Part shown: piece by piece, positions 49,401 through 60,050 of the stretch
How positions within the stretch are numbered: position 1 is the stretch's first letter
Layout of the letters: every line of letters begins with the position of its first letter
NCBI RefSeq assembly: GCF_024763615.1
Contig: NC_077224.1
Coordinates: forward strand, 56,554,712 to 56,618,711
DNA length: 64,000 bases
Source of the DNA: Phlebotomus papatasi
Lineage: Eukaryota; Arthropoda; Insecta; Diptera; Psychodidae
Reading direction: 5' to 3'
The notes under the pieces: model-generated
Databases searched by the model: none
The model's input: the letters and a program-made list of their open reading frames with translations, nothing else
What the model was told of the DNA's origin: nothing
Position numbers and translations under genes: made by a program

Positions 49401-52400
49401 CTTCATTGGAGAGGAAGAAAAATCGTGGAAAGTGAAGCCTCTTCTTTTCGAGGTACTGCAAATGAACGGGAATTGTTACAGATTTTAAAATTGAAAATTA
49501 ATAAAGTTCTTACAGCGTTGAGTCCTTTCTGAATGACTTCTAGGAGATTGAAAGCCTTTTTGAGCCTGTCTGACATTTTCTCAATTTCTACAACGGCCAT
49601 TACTTTAGTATCAATAGCAACCTGTTTCATGAGATCCTTCCAAATCTTGTCAACAGCACTGAATCGTCTGCCTTCTTCTGGCATGTGTTGTTGGATGTCC
49701 GGACTGGAAAATATGGGTTCTAGGTACATCCAATTGCTCTGGACTTTGAGCCAACTATCGAGAATATCTTGAAGAAGAACCAGAGTGGTTTCCCAGGCCC
49801 TGCAAAAGGATATTTTTGTTAGTTAAGAAGGCTGACTAGGATGTAAAAAAGGGGATCATGGAGGATCTTTGCCCCCACACGATATTCGACCAATTTAAAG
49901 AAAATAATAGAGCGATGTGGGGGATGTGGGGCTATATTGAGCAGTTGGGCTTTAGGATGATTAACTAACGGATGGAGCATTTTAATTCAAAAATGGTATA
50001 TGTTTCTTAAATTCTTTATAATTTTTAAGTCTTAGATCCCACAAAAATAAATATAACACAAAATGGTAGGCACATGTACAGAGAATATTTTTTTATTGAA
50101 TTTAAAATGTTACTGGTGTTAGAAATAGAAAATTTGTCAGAAATATTCAAAAAATTGCGAATTTTACGTCTTTTTCATATAGGTTTTAGGAACTGTTATC
50201 CTCGTGCAATCATTATAAATTTTGCGCCAATAACATTACATTAGATAATCTTTCATTTGGTAAACGTTTTAAAATGATTGCATTTGGTTTTATACTACTA
50301 AAATTAAAAAAATCACTTGTACGTAAAATGTATGAGAATGCTCCGCCCTGGTTGGGCTACGTTGATATACGACTTTTTCGAATATTTCTAAAAGGAATCT
50401 GAGCCTTATATTTAATTTAGTTACACATATGTTTCGTAGACCTAAATTACAAAACCGTTAAGTACAGTTTACTTTAGAAATATGTGAAGAAATCGTATAT
50501 CGGTGTAGTCTCATAGTTCAAAGTAGTCCCACGTCCCCTTAACAAGAACACTAATATTTCGCTCATCTTAAGGGTACTTTCACCCGAAAAAGCACCTTTT
50601 ATTAACTTTTAAAAAGTCTTTTGTTGAATTTTACGAGTTTTCCAAAAAAAACCAAAATCATCCATTTTGGATTAGTTGAAATGGATCAATTGATTCCATT
50701 TCGATTCGAATTATGGAGAAATTTTTGTGAAAGAAACGTTGCAAAATCTAATTTTAAAGACATTGAATAGATTTTTAGGTGAGCTTTGAGGAAGCCCTTG
50801 ATCAACTTTTTTCAAAGAACGTTGTAATTTCGACGTAGAAGAGCTTTTAGAGAATTTTTCCAGATCTACCCAAAATAATGCAAAACCGATTGAAGTTTTT
50901 AGTGCATTTTTGAACAAAAGTTTTCAAAAAACAAGGCTTTTGAGACTCGTGAAGGACATTTCGTCTCCTCAAAATGAAACTGTTCTAACTGCATTTTCTT
51001 TGTATCTACAATCGTAGCAAACGCCGTTTCATGATGCGTTATTAGCAACAAATGCTTATACAAATTAAATGCACTTAGGACAGTTTCATTTTGAGCAGAC
51101 GATTTTCCATTCATTTTTTGGCAGATTTCCCGGCATTTTATTCATTGAAAAGCATTTTTTATCTTCTTAACCGACTTACGAAATCTGTCAAGGTTTAACT
51201 TATAGAACAGTTTTTCTTTGTCGGAACTTTCGCAATTTGTTTTGTTAGAAAACTTCGAAAAGAAGTTTCGAATGAAAATTAGGATAAGTGTGCCAAATTC
51301 GGGCTGGATTGCAATTCCGGCCACTTTGTTCCTCGAATGTCGATGAATTTTAGTTTTTGCGTACTCCAGAGATTATACAATGCAAAAAATAACAAAAATG
51401 TCGTTTCGACAAACGAGATAATGTGAAAAAGACACTGGAAAAATTCTGGGAAGGCAAGAAACTTTAAGAATGAAGGTGGCCGAAATAGACCACCAAAACT
51501 GTGTCTACATTTTTATTTATTTTAAAATAGAATAAGAATGATTTGAGTGAAAATGAAGATGATAAACTGCGTATAAAGTCCCAAGTAACACTCCTTAACA
51601 CCCCGATCCAGATTCATGAGAACGTTTTTGAGACCTTGTCTAAATCTGTCAAAGTCATCAAAATCAGTCCAGAAATGGTACAAGAAATAGAATCCCCTCA
51701 AAGAACAGTTCCTATAAGTGACTTTTTTTTCCAAAATAGGGGGAAGTGAGGCACATTTAAAAGTGGGGCACCTTTGAAATTGGGATTTTTCTCCTATATG
51801 TTTAAGTGGAATTAAGCCATATCATAATGTAATTTAGCTTTTCAATATATTTGTGCACCTAAATTATATGACTAGAAAAATTCCAACTTCAAAGGTGCTC
51901 CGCTTTCAAAGGTGCCCCACTTCCCCCTATCTAAATATTTTAAGTTCTAAATAATGGATTTTATTGACTTTTTTAAAAAAGCTCAAGTTCAAAGTTGATT
52001 CTTTGTGTTCTTTGTTGGTTATTTGTGTTCAAAAAAACGTTTATTTGTAGTATAATTCTGCAAAAGTATTATATTCTGAAAAACCAATTGATATTTTAAA
52101 TTTAGCCCCCCTCTTACTAAAATTCTAGCTATGCCCTTGAAGGTTAAATCAGTTCAAACTTGCTTCAGACTTACAAGATTTCCTTGGCGAAGGGTTTAAT
52201 GTAGGGAGAATTCTTCATGGTTTGAGTTTTTATAATGTGATCGTCTAGTAGAATTTGAATGTCATCAATGGCTAGGAGAATGAAAGTTCCTGAATCTCTG
52301 TATGGATTGATTGTGAATGCCATATCTGTCCATTCATCTACCATTTTCGTCATTGCCTTCTCTAAGTTATTCTCCTTCGTTGCACTTTCGGAGATCACTT

Positions 52401-55400
52401 GGAACTTGGAGATGTAGTCATCTAGGCCATATTCTATAATTCTCTCGAGAGTTAAATCAGGGGAGATCTTAATGGGAAATCCTATAATTTCCGATACTTG
52501 TTCCCAATGCCTCTCTTTCATGCCAGAATTTCCCAGTGTTCTCACAATGGGCATGTGAGTCTTGAACTCATCTACAACATCTTTGATCTAGGAATAGAAA
52601 AAAAAACAATTGGAAACATTCAAAGTAGGGGGAAAGGGGTCACTTTTGAATCAGGACAGCTTTGAAATTGAGCTTTTTTCTGGACCTTCTTCCATTTAAG
52701 AATAGGAGGAAAAAGCCCATTTTCAAAGCTGCCCTAATTCAAAGGTATCCTACTTCCCCCTAAGGACATCAAAAGACTTACATCAAGGGTCAATTTCTGG
52801 GTGTTAGGACTATCTACAAATAGTTTTTCTAGCATAATGATAGTCTTGTAGATTACAGCCACATCGCTATCTATATCAGATGGTTCAAATGTTCCTACTT
52901 GTGTATGCATCCAAACCTCGTACTTGTCCATAAAGTCTTGACCAGCATCGAACAAGTTCTTATGCGGTACCAATTTCTCGTATGTAGCATTTCTCAGTGG
53001 AAACTCAGATTCTTCCCACATGTACGATCTTTCCTCTTCGTTGATCTGATTAATCTTTTCTTGAGCATTTATCAATCTGCAATACAAAAGTGCAATTTAT
53101 GATTTTTTTCTACTAGATTTTCTATAACTTCTTTTTGTAATTACTTATTGTCCAGAAGAGTTGCCTTTCTCTTGTACTTAGCCAGATGTTTAATATCCCC
53201 CCAATTCTCATAGTCTTGAACCTGTTCCCAGTAGACCTCTAAATCTCTTCTGAAAGTCTCAATTCTCCGTCGAAGGCTCTCTTGATACTCCAAAGTCTTC
53301 TCAGTAATTATTTGCTTATGTTCTTTGAAGACACTAGGCATCTTGAGATACCATTGGAATGTCAAGCTGTTTTGCTTGATTTCAAGCGGTGTAAAAATTG
53401 TATGATCAAAAAGCCAAAGAAGTTCCTTCATATTCTGCCTGAGTTTCTGTTCCATCTCTGGAATTTTATTCTCTTCTGTTTCTTGGACATATTTTTTCAG
53501 TTCCATCAATTCTCGTGTATCTTTGGGAATTTTTCTGGCTTTAATCGAAATACTTTCGTACTCTTTGGCAAAATTCGAAATCTCTGTTTGCTGCTGTGCT
53601 GTGAGATTTGTGATAAGTTCATTCTGCATGAATCTGGCCAATCTTTCGAGGGTTTCAATGAGTCCCTCCCGATGGAATTCATAAAGTCCCAGAATTATGA
53701 CACCACTTATGTTTCGGGTAATGGAGCCTTCGATTTCTTTGAAATGTAGAATTTGCTCGCAGTATTCCTCAAATTTTGGCTTTCGTCCAATAAATTGTTC
53801 AATCTGCTCTGAGGCCAGTCCATTCATCAATGTGATGTACTCGTCAAAATCCTGCATTCGCAATTCTGGACCTATCCGCTGATCCTCCAACACTCTGAGA
53901 ATCTTACTGCGACAGTCATCTAAAGCAGCCTCAGAAATAATTGGTTGAAGACAGGGGTTTGATGAGAAATCCGGAAGATCGAAGAGGCTTTCAATCCTTG
54001 GGAATGCCTTTACTGTCTTTATAATGTAGTCAATAACTCTCAGAATTTCAGCTTCGATCTTGAAAAAACTAGGATTGAAGACCAGAGTATCTTCTTCCTC
54101 TAGCAAGATGGTCAAATTGAACCTCTTGTTAGAAACCTGAAAATCAAAGTTATGGAATAGAATGTTCTTTAAAAAAAAGATATTTCTCTTACATTTAGGT
54201 CACAAATATAGTGGCAATAAATGTTGAGGCTATTGACACAGACATCTTGAAGATTTTGCTCCATTATTGTGGCTGTAGCATTGAAGAATTTTCTAGTTAG
54301 ACGCTTTTTATCGAACTTGGGAACTATATTCTTCTTAACACCTCTTACGATGATCCCTTTGATTAGATTGTACCAATCATTCTTGAGAATATTCTTAGTT
54401 TCATCAATTTGTCGCAAAACTGTCGCCTAGAATTAATTCAGAAATTCTTTCATAACTTCATTGTATACTTAATCTTTCCAATTTGCATTTTATAAGTCCC
54501 TCCTGGAAAATCTTGGAACGAAAGTTTTGTAAATCTCTCACGAAGTTTTCCCACTTTCTTGCACAAACTTTAAAGAATTATTTTTAACTTATTTTGATTT
54601 TAATAAACAATGCTCTTGTTGAAAGGCTATAGAGGATTTTCTTTCAGATTGTGTAGATGATTTAAAAAAAAAACTACTTAACTTACCGTAAACTCGAGTA
54701 AATCATAGGGTTTGTCGTGTGCCATCAATTTGTCTAAGTCGACAAAGGAAAGCTTCTGAAAGTTTGTGTGCCAGAGCTCTAATATTTGGGACATGCATGG
54801 ATTCACGGTAAATAGGGATTTCATGAGTTTTGCACGATTTTCAGCAAAATGATGCTCACAATTGGTCTGGATTCTGGAGGATTTGGATGCCCAATTGGAT
54901 TTTTCTTCAGTCAATGAATCAGGCAAGGAATCATGAAGTACGTAGTTAATCACAGATTTCTTCATGGCCATAAAATATTCATTTTTCATCTCCTCAATTA
55001 TCCCATCAAGAATATCAACATATTTAGCTAGACGTTTTGGGATTAGACAGAGGATTCGCGATAAAACTTTTTTGTCCAGTGCTGCAATGTGAATGGTATC
55101 TATGCCATGCTGAATGTAGTGATAGAACCGAAAAAATTCTTCATCCTTTGTCGAAGGAAAGCCACCTTTTATCTCATGGGATTTTCCCCTTGTTATCAAT
55201 TCAAGAATTCTCAGTCGAAATTTCTCACGCTGAATCCTTAGGGCTGTATAGGATTTTTCTGCTTGAAAGAAAGTTGAATTTTTCAAAGGAGATTTTTTTC
55301 ATAGATTATTTTCCTATCCGTCTACTTACTCTTTTCATACTTTACAGACAATTTAGACCTTGTGCTTTTGATGGATTTAAGATGAGTGAGATCCTTCTGG

Positions 55401-55558
55401 GGCAATGAAAAGATATTCCTCTGTCTTTTGGTGAATTCCTTCGAGAAAGACTCATTGAGGCTGTAGCATTTTAAACGGGAGACCAAATGAGGATTACAGA
55501 GAGGTTTTAAATGATGAACTTTAGCTGTTTCTTTTGAAAATTCCACTTTTTTGCTCAT
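31467..55558 (-). CDS. Axonemal dynein heavy chain, inner-arm DNAH3/7/12-like, with degenerate AAA1
   Basis: Exons in transcript order: 55330-55558 (possibly from 55669), 54687-55261, 54193-54426, 53145-54136, 52782-53076, 52175-52587, 49514-49799, 45865-49455, 41829-43502, 39635-40104, 37187-37890, 35364-37115, 34670-34822, 31467-31943. Together they give about 3947 codons, normal for a single-headed inner-arm dynein. The linker is seen as DDHIIKTQTMKNSPYIKPF and MYLEPIFSSPDIQQHMPEEG. AAA1 P-loop is GPTSMGKTE, but Walker B reads CFKNFNSV (family CFDEFNRI) and sensor I lacks its Asn. AAA2 (GGPFGGKTT, KWIVFDGPIDTSWM), AAA3 (GHTGTGKS, FIDDLSMP) and AAA4 (GVDGSGRQS) look intact. The stalk head has the DWSPSKRLL-like segment YWSPSKRLLADPSFL; the C-terminus ends WILRGVSALCQLN. 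Exon 34670-34822 has one surplus base. The first exon or the true start may lie further right. Orthology within inner-arm dyneins is unsure. Confidence 0.93.
32048..32302 (-). mobile_element. MITE, CACTGAGA family, copy 4, in last dynein intron
   Basis: Tips CACTGTGAGAGAAATCC and TTTTTCTCAGTG, TA at 32046-32047 and 32303-32304. The right TA is at the same time the left TA of the neighbouring GGGGAAAGTGG element. Confidence 0.85.
32303..32504. mobile_element. TA-GGGG element, subfamily GGTCTTTGAACG
   Basis: Left TAGGGGAAAGTGGTCGG, right GGCAACTTTCCCCTA; inner arms AAAATTCCATTTTG and GAATTCTATTTTG reversed. It directly abuts the MITE at 32048-32302. Confidence 0.8.
32785..34195. repeat. Foldback minisatellite, expanded copy, last dynein intron
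   Basis: Same architecture and a homologous spacer (GCTCCCGCTCTTGTTGGAG...TTCTGTGTTTTGGGAAATT) as 28949-29473. The left arm is about 100 bases, but the right arm has grown to about 1180 bases of TTCGGGATTTTGGC-type units, many with GACCC or GTTCAGG variants. Apparent proteins rich in F, R, D, G and I are repeat artefacts. Confidence 0.85.
34670..34822 (-). other. Dynein penultimate exon with single-base frameshift
   Basis: The previous exon ends AAT G, and this exon starts in phase to read GTAILTPQ. It then needs to move by one base to read MEDAIDSIAKGQVPGKWLKF. Both pieces match the dynein stretch GLVVMSSELEDVY...GKVPAKW with no residue gap, so exactly one base is surplus. It falls in the run of four A (minus strand) at 34798-34801. 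Without the shift, translation stops after a few codons. Confidence 0.8.
34893..35369 (+). CDS. Hypothetical 158-aa protein nested antisense in a dynein intron
   Basis: An uninterrupted frame fills almost all of the 541-bp dynein intron 34823-35363 on the opposite strand, ending 6 bases inside the next dynein exon. The protein is very polar. A basic, Asn-rich first third (KRWRPKKVRENRKSDGN) is followed by a helix-forming region (LPQSVQNLLHALEMQLWTLK, then LNYVKKHILAYEHHSREVLDEK) and a basic end (QRQLRKNRNR). I do not recognise a family. A TATAG just before 34947 could also be a splice acceptor, making this the last exon of a longer gene. It may equally be a chance frame, but AT-rich introns rarely keep one this long. 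Confidence 0.4.
   Translation: MYVQKVSTIWVLYGFYRESSAQTKRWRPKKVRENRKSDGNQTKKESNRNRIRLMEILETIYGPNNLPQSVQNLLHALEMQLWTLKQFEMSECQEERLNYVKKHILAYEHHSREVLDEKLDYLLCQEISAIERKRQAIELNVQRQLRKNRNRVILNTHH
38030..39400. repeat. Complex repeat block in dynein intron
   Basis: A unit GAGAAATGCATAAAAGTGTC...ATCTCGGAAACTATGAGAGA occurs twice (38058 and 38205). Several copies of TAGAACCGGAGATATG/GGTTCTATT and TTTGACCCTTAT follow, then GACGGACGGACGGG and ATTGCTCGGGTCAGGGG. Frames on either strand are broken; no gene. Confidence 0.55.
39405..39592. mobile_element. Truncated TA-GGGG element; empty-site reference
   Basis: It shares about 190 bases with the right part of the element at 56237-58038 and ends TTTTTGCCCCAGTGTCCCCTA. 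Its AAACTTACGACATTGAAGAAG preserves the uninterrupted target of the element at 56994-57914. Confidence 0.75.
40162..41795. repeat. GGTCAGTAAAAAATTAAAA minisatellite with orientation switch, dynein intron
   Basis: About 65 imperfect units of 20-24 bases (GTGGTCAGTAAAAAATTAAAA) run to near 41540. Then about 12 units run in the opposite sense (TTTTTACTGACCACTTTTTA) to 41795, so the tract can fold on itself. Leucine- and phenylalanine-rich frames here are repeat artefacts. Confidence 0.85.
41164..41313. mobile_element. Short palindromic element nested in the minisatellite
   Basis: TAGCCGTACTCACTATGGCG faces CGCCATAGTGAGTACGGCTA, TA at both ends, 150 bp. The inner part repeats TCGTTATCTCGTTATCTCG. 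Confidence 0.85.
43555..43980 (-). mobile_element. 3' end of a non-LTR retrotransposon in a dynein intron
   Basis: On the minus strand, FRSDCLYRSLFVKGVVNFNSVPSDLRRSADSIRRFFQAES ends in a stop (43756 region). It resembles the C-terminal tail after reverse transcriptase in insect LINEs (R-S-F....WN.LP..LR...SL..F). An untranslated tail follows with ATTGTAAGAGGGATGAACCC and then TTACTACTTATTACTACT at the 3' end. The rest of the element is missing (5' truncated). Confidence 0.6.
44845..45075 (-). mobile_element. Second, shorter 3' end of the same LINE family
   Basis: On the minus strand it ends ACAATTGTAAAAGGGATGATCC, GTTTTGTGAATAAAATAT and then an ATT repeat. The tail matches the element 0.9 kb away, and the reading FFKDEA-stop sits where the first copy has RRFFQAES-stop. 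Severely 5' truncated. Confidence 0.55.
45076..45506. other. AT-rich intron stretch, nothing recognised
   Basis: Part of dynein intron 43503-45864. An 81-codon minus-strand frame (45226-45471) has no features of a real exon. Confidence 0.4.
45507..45654. mobile_element. TTAA-flanked short element, CCCTTTAAGGACG family tips
   Basis: TTAACCCTTTAAGGACGAG and CGTCCTTAAAGGGTTAA at the ends, 148 bp. The interior differs from the two longer copies and contains the palindrome GGGTCACGGGTGACCC. Confidence 0.8.
48502..48507 (-). other. Altered Walker B of dynein AAA1 (Lys-Asn in place of Asp-Glu)
   Basis: The codons AAG AAC stand where motor-active dynein heavy chains have Asp-Glu in CFDEFNRI. The flanks are conserved (GSWCCF before, FN after), so the alignment is not in doubt. 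The P-loop lies at 48640-48663 (GPTSMGKT). Near 48349-48360 the sensor I segment reads ATLIRPQRTST instead of ITMNPGYAGRT. Confidence 0.9.
49800..51279. other. Dynein intron stretch, no gene seen
   Basis: AT-rich sequence with a GGGGATGTGGGG patch near 49915. Minus-strand frames near 50711-51114 are short and do not match dynein. Nothing to annotate. Confidence 0.4.
51280..51520. repeat. Relic of the GTGCCAAATTCCGG subfamily
   Basis: TAGGATAAGTGTGCCAAATT and GGTGGCCGAAATAGACCACC align with the copy at 30003-30434; the right tip is lost. Confidence 0.6.
51737..51929. mobile_element. TA-GGGG element, subfamily CTTTCAAAGGTGCC
   Basis: Left TAGGGGGAAGTGAGGCAC, right GGTGCCCCACTTCCCCCTA, interior ATATCATAATGTAATTTAGC. 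Confidence 0.85.
52626..52762. mobile_element. TA-GGGG element, subfamily GAATCAGGACAGC, 137 bp
   Basis: Left TAGGGGGAAAGGGGTCAC, right ATCCTACTTCCCCCTA; inner arms GACAGCTTTGAAATTG and ATTTTCAAAGCTGCC. It sits 20 bases from a dynein exon end. Confidence 0.8.
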
Positions 55559-55669
55559 ATTTGTCACTTTAGAAAACCATCCCGGAACACTGAAAATTTT
55601 TATTGATCCAACATTCAATTTATGAATGAAATCCAACTTCCATAGAGATTTATTTTCCGGTAAATGGTG

Positions 55670-56236
55670 CTATTGGTTAGGAAAATGCTTTCACAGTGGG
55701 CTCAATATTGCAGATGCATGTGCTTCATTTTCAAAATATTTTACCCCTTTATGAAAGTCATTAATAGATCCTTAGGGTAGAGTCATACCTCTGATTACAT
55801 TAATAATATCCATTTGCCTACATTCAACTGTAATAAAGTTATGCCTGGGTTTCCTATAAAATAGTGTATCCAGGGTATTAAGTAACCTATTTTAAGATGT
55901 GTAATTTTATGGACACTTTGCTAAATTTCCTCGATTATGTCATGGTCTAATTACATATGTCATTATTCAAAACTTGCGACAACTCAGCTCCATATCTCAT
56001 TTGAAGTGTATTAGCTTCTAATCTTCCTGGACACTATTGTCTTTAACCTTTAAAGTTTTAAAGTGAAAAATATAAAAATTAATATATCCATTGACAAATT
56101 TGTTTGCAATTTTTTTATAAAATGATTTAGCAAAATTATGCACTAAAGTATAGTCGATTTTTTTATTTGCTTGTTTTAATTAATAAAAGTACACTTCAGA
56201 TACAGTAGGGTGGAGTCTACACTTATGGAATTTATA
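55670..56236. other. Spacer upstream of the last recognised dynein exon
   Basis: No exon could be linked to the dynein 5' end here, although the AATAG acceptor before 55669 would require one upstream. Otherwise AT-rich with nothing recognised. Confidence 0.35.
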
Positions 56237-58038
56237 TAGGGGAGACTGAGGCAAAAAGTCACAAAACGGATATTTTATTTTTTTAGAAACTACCCGAGCA
56301 CCTCCAAAATTTCTAATTAGCACAGTTTTATAGGAAATTTACCGCTCTACAGCTCTGTGAAAATATATTTATTGAGCTGTTTTCTAAAAGGTAATTTTGT
56401 GATCATTCTCAAAAATGCTGGGGTAAATAGTATCAGGCATAAGATACTATCACAGTTTGGTTCGCTTTATTACGGGATTCCGTAAATTTAAGTAAAATAC
56501 CGAGATTACATATTTTCATAGGAAATTTATTCTTCTACACCTTTGTAAAACACAGTTTTCTATATCTGAGCGAGAAAAGCGCATTTTAAACTATTTTGCA
56601 AAAAACACACAAAAGACTGCAAATCGTTTGACGAATGCAAACAACAAGAGGCAACACATACCATTGACGTTTTTTTTCACCGTGGAACATCAGAAATTGT
56701 TTCGGTTTTTGTTACTTTTTGCTCCATAGCTTTTGTTACTTTTTACCCCAAGTGGTCGTTTTTAATATAAGGATTTCTGGAGAACAGAATCTTTGTAAAA
56801 TTCTAAAATAGATAGCGGCTTCGTATTCAAAGAATATCCAGATAATTTGGGAAATATTCACCAGTGCATCAAATTTAAAATAAGTAGCTAATAATTGATA
56901 TCTTCTGCATGAAAAATATTATATTTTAAAAATAGGGCTAAAAATTTCGATATTTTTTATTTCCTAAATTCCTTGTTCAAATTCTAACAAACTTAGGGTG
57001 GAATAACCGGCTATCGCCATGTTTAGGAAAAAATTAAATTCATTTAATCATAACTTTTGAATCCTTGTTACAAGATAAGTCAAATTTGACACAAAGTTAC
57101 TTAGATGTATTGGCTCTAGATACGTGAAAACAATAATCCTAGAACATAACGCTGAACTACTTAAAAAACTGATTTTTATTAATAATGCAAAAATAACCAT
57201 TTCGTCGCCACTTTTTACCACTTTTCGCCAGTTTTGTAAAATTTGTAACCACTTCTCGCCACCCACTTGAAAAGAACCACACTCGGTTATTTTAGGCAAT
57301 GCTATAAAAAGAATACATTCACCATTTCTCTTTCCTTGTGATCACTTTATTATTACTCTCTTTAAATGATTTTTCTTCACTTTTATTTGAGAAATCAAAT
57401 TATGGGGCTTTTGCAGAAAGTAAACAATGCAGATTTGACAACTGAGAATGCACGAAGTGAAGTTAGCGTTGCCTATTGAAAAGATATGGCGACAGGTGGT
57501 AAAATCAATTCCAGAATATTACCACTTCTCGCCATGCCTCATTTTTATACAAAAATAATATAAAATGAATTATTAATTGACTAAATACAAATTTTATGTA
57601 TTCCACAAGTGCAATTAAATATTCAATAGACAAATTATTTACCCAAATAGGTATTTTTGGCCTGATGAAAATTTGACGACACTTAGTACATTTGGTAAGA
57701 GATGTTGGATTCGATGCACTTGCTTAAAATATTGCTCTAAAAAGTGATCAAAATCATGAATCCAAAACGAATAATTATTATTTTTCGATTCTATGCGTAG
57801 AAGCAGAAACAATACAAAAAAAAAACTCATTTATTTCATAAATTGCGAAAAATAGCGATTTCAATGTAAGTTGCGAGAAGTGGGGCACTGGCGAGAACTG
57901 GTGATTCCACCCTACGCCATTGAAGAAGATCTATGGGGGCTATCTATTATTAAAAATTTAAGCCGCTATCTTATTTATCTTGGAAGATATTGAATTTTAA
58001 AATTTTCGATTTGTGACTTTTTGCCCCAGTCTCCCCTA
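56237..58038. mobile_element. TA-GGGG element (CAAAAAGTCAC subfamily) with a nested element
   Basis: Left TAGGGGAGACTGAGGCAAAA, right TTTTTGCCCCAGTCTCCCCTA. The right part matches 39405-39592. It is split by the element at 56994-57914. Confidence 0.8.
56994..57914. mobile_element. Nested GGGTGGAATAACCGG element with proven TA target duplication
   Basis: Left TAGGGTGGAATAACCGGC, right GGTGATTCCACCCTA. The interior repeats ACCACTTCTCGCCA words. The paralogous sequence at 39460-39500 lacks exactly this segment and has a single TA. Confidence 0.9.
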
Positions 58039-58526
58039 CTTATGGACAGCGTGCAAAAATCTTAATTTCTCACCTAAAACAAATTGCGAAAAGTCATAAA
58101 ATTATTATTTTATGATGTGATTAATAAATTTTGTGATTTTTTGAAATCTGTTTTATGTATTAACTTAAGATTTTTGCAAGATTTTTGCAAAAGTGGCTAA
58201 AGGAGTGTTTGTGTTGCGACTGTGATTCTCCACAATCAACAGCCAATCCAGCAAGTCCAAGATCATGAGGAAGCTGGTGGTATTCCTCCAAGACCACTCC
58301 AACAGGAAGGTTCAAAAGTGGAAGCTGCAATAAAGCAAATTCTGTGAGAAATAAGCATATGAAAATCTTCTATTTGCCGATAATTTCTTCCGGAAAGAAA
58401 ACTTCCAACATTCCCCCGTCTCATAAATTTCTGATCAAGGGCAGATTCGAAGATCCATTGGACTTCGAGGAGAGGAAGGAGTAGGAAGGTATGATCTTAA
58501 ATAAATCAATTTTCTGTAAATCATAG

Positions 58527-58646
58527 GGTAACTTAACCCATAATACACCTAAAAAGGTTAATATTTACACCGTTTTGGATCAATATTGCAGGGTAAAATT
58601 AACATTTGCGGAATGTTATTTTAACTTTTTCGGATTTCTCTTAGTG
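58527..58646 (+). mobile_element. MITE, CACTGAGA family, copy 5 (right half only)
   Basis: It matches the family from the middle (AACCCATAATACACCTAAAA) to the right tip (TTTCTCTTAGTG). The left half is absent. Confidence 0.75.
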
Positions 58647-58649
58647 ATA

Positions 58650-59156
58650 TTTTCTAAAATAAAAGAGACTGAGGCTTAAAATTTTTCATTAATTTTCTTA
58701 AACTTACAAAGTTTCAAGGGATTCGAGGAAGGATTATGTAAAATAAAAAATTGTGAAATTTTGAGCCCTATTTTTACGAATATTTGGCTTACAAAAAATA
58801 TCAATATACTGATTAGCTCAATTTAAGCACATTTCTCGTTAAGTTTTAGAGGAATAAATTTCCTATAAAAATATGTCTATTTGATATTTTTAACGTTTGC
58901 GTGAGTAAAATGTCACAAATTATCCGAAGACTGACAAAATTTGCCCCAGGAATTTTGAGAATCTTAACAAAACCGACTTTTAGAAAATGATTCGAAAATC
59001 ACATTTCTTTCCAGATAGAGGAAAATAGTCTTCTGCAATGTTGTAGAGCAGTAAATTTGCCGTAAGAATATGCTCATTATAAAACGTTTAAGTTTTCTCA
59101 GAGCTCGTGAAAGAATTAAATATGCTTTTTGACAAATTTTGCTCCAGTCTCCCCTA
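58650..59156. mobile_element. TA-GGGG element, GGCAAAATTTGTCA subfamily, left-truncated
   Basis: It follows the copy at 11812-12573 from its base 50 onward, with a deletion, to TTTTGCTCCAGTCTCCCCTA. Confidence 0.8.
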
Positions 59157-59816
59157 CTTAGCTTTACATTCATTGAAATTTGATTGAAGTCTCGTCGATT
59201 CATTGTCGTCATTGAAACCGAAAAGTGATCCTTTATTAAATTGAATACTAATTCTCAGAATATATGGAAGTCTGCTATCCTATTTCCTACACGAGACTGC
59301 TAATATTTCCATATTAATGAAAAGAGTAGATTCAAATATAAGTCTGAGTGGTCAAAAATACGCAGGGTTGGTTTATGTCGATAAAATAGTTCAATGTGTG
59401 CTGGTCTGGGATGAAGAATGAGTGAGCAATTTTCCTATATTAAAGCCATAGACGATGTTGTGTCTACCTAATCATTTTTATCAGAACTATGACATAATAT
59501 TTAAAATGAATCTCTCAATGGGAAATTGCACAGTCATTTAATGCTACAATAATTTTTGATGCTCATCCAAGATTAAACTAGATCCATGAATACTTCCGCT
59601 TTAGGCTTTAGTGTTCTGTAGCCACAGAAATCACTCTCATATATCTAGGGTTTCACGTAGCATTTGCAAGCTTATATGTGATCCTGTCTCAGAGTAGTCT
59701 ATCTCATATTTCACCGTGAATGTCCAATTTGAATATCTCTCTTGGAAGCTCTTCTGGCTGTTGAATAAATAAAATATACCAATTATCTGCAAAAGTGCTT
59801 GAAAGTGAATATTATA
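59157..59816. other. Spacer before the small two-exon gene
   Basis: Less repetitive than its surroundings; no frame worth reporting. It should contain the promoter of the gene that starts at 59817. Confidence 0.35.
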
Positions 59817-60050
59817 ATGGAAAATTGCGATTTAATACCAGTTATTGTTGAAGTACTGGGAAGTCTCTTCAATCCAAACAGTGAGTTTAAGTTTAATTAT
59901 TTGATAATTAACAAATCCAATTAAAATGGAGCAAAAAATAAAATGTAGATTATTATTAATAAAAATAAATAAATAAAATAAATTTCAGGAAATGATGACT
60001 ATGAGTTCAGCGATGAACGTAATGCTCTCAAGTACATAAAATCCACATAA
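59817..60050 (+). CDS. Small two-exon protein, 41 aa, unknown
   Basis: Exon 59817-59880 starts MENCDLIPVIVEVLG and ends at A/GTGAGT. Exon 59989-60050 follows a TTTCAG acceptor and reads NDDYEFSDERNALKYIKST to a TAA stop. The 108-bp intron joins in phase 1/2, and an AATAAA-like signal (CAAATAAAAG) lies about 28 bases after the stop. A start, consensus splice sites, a stop and a polyadenylation signal all in register make a small gene more likely than chance. The product is acidic in the middle, has no signal peptide, and I do not recognise it. Confidence 0.45.
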
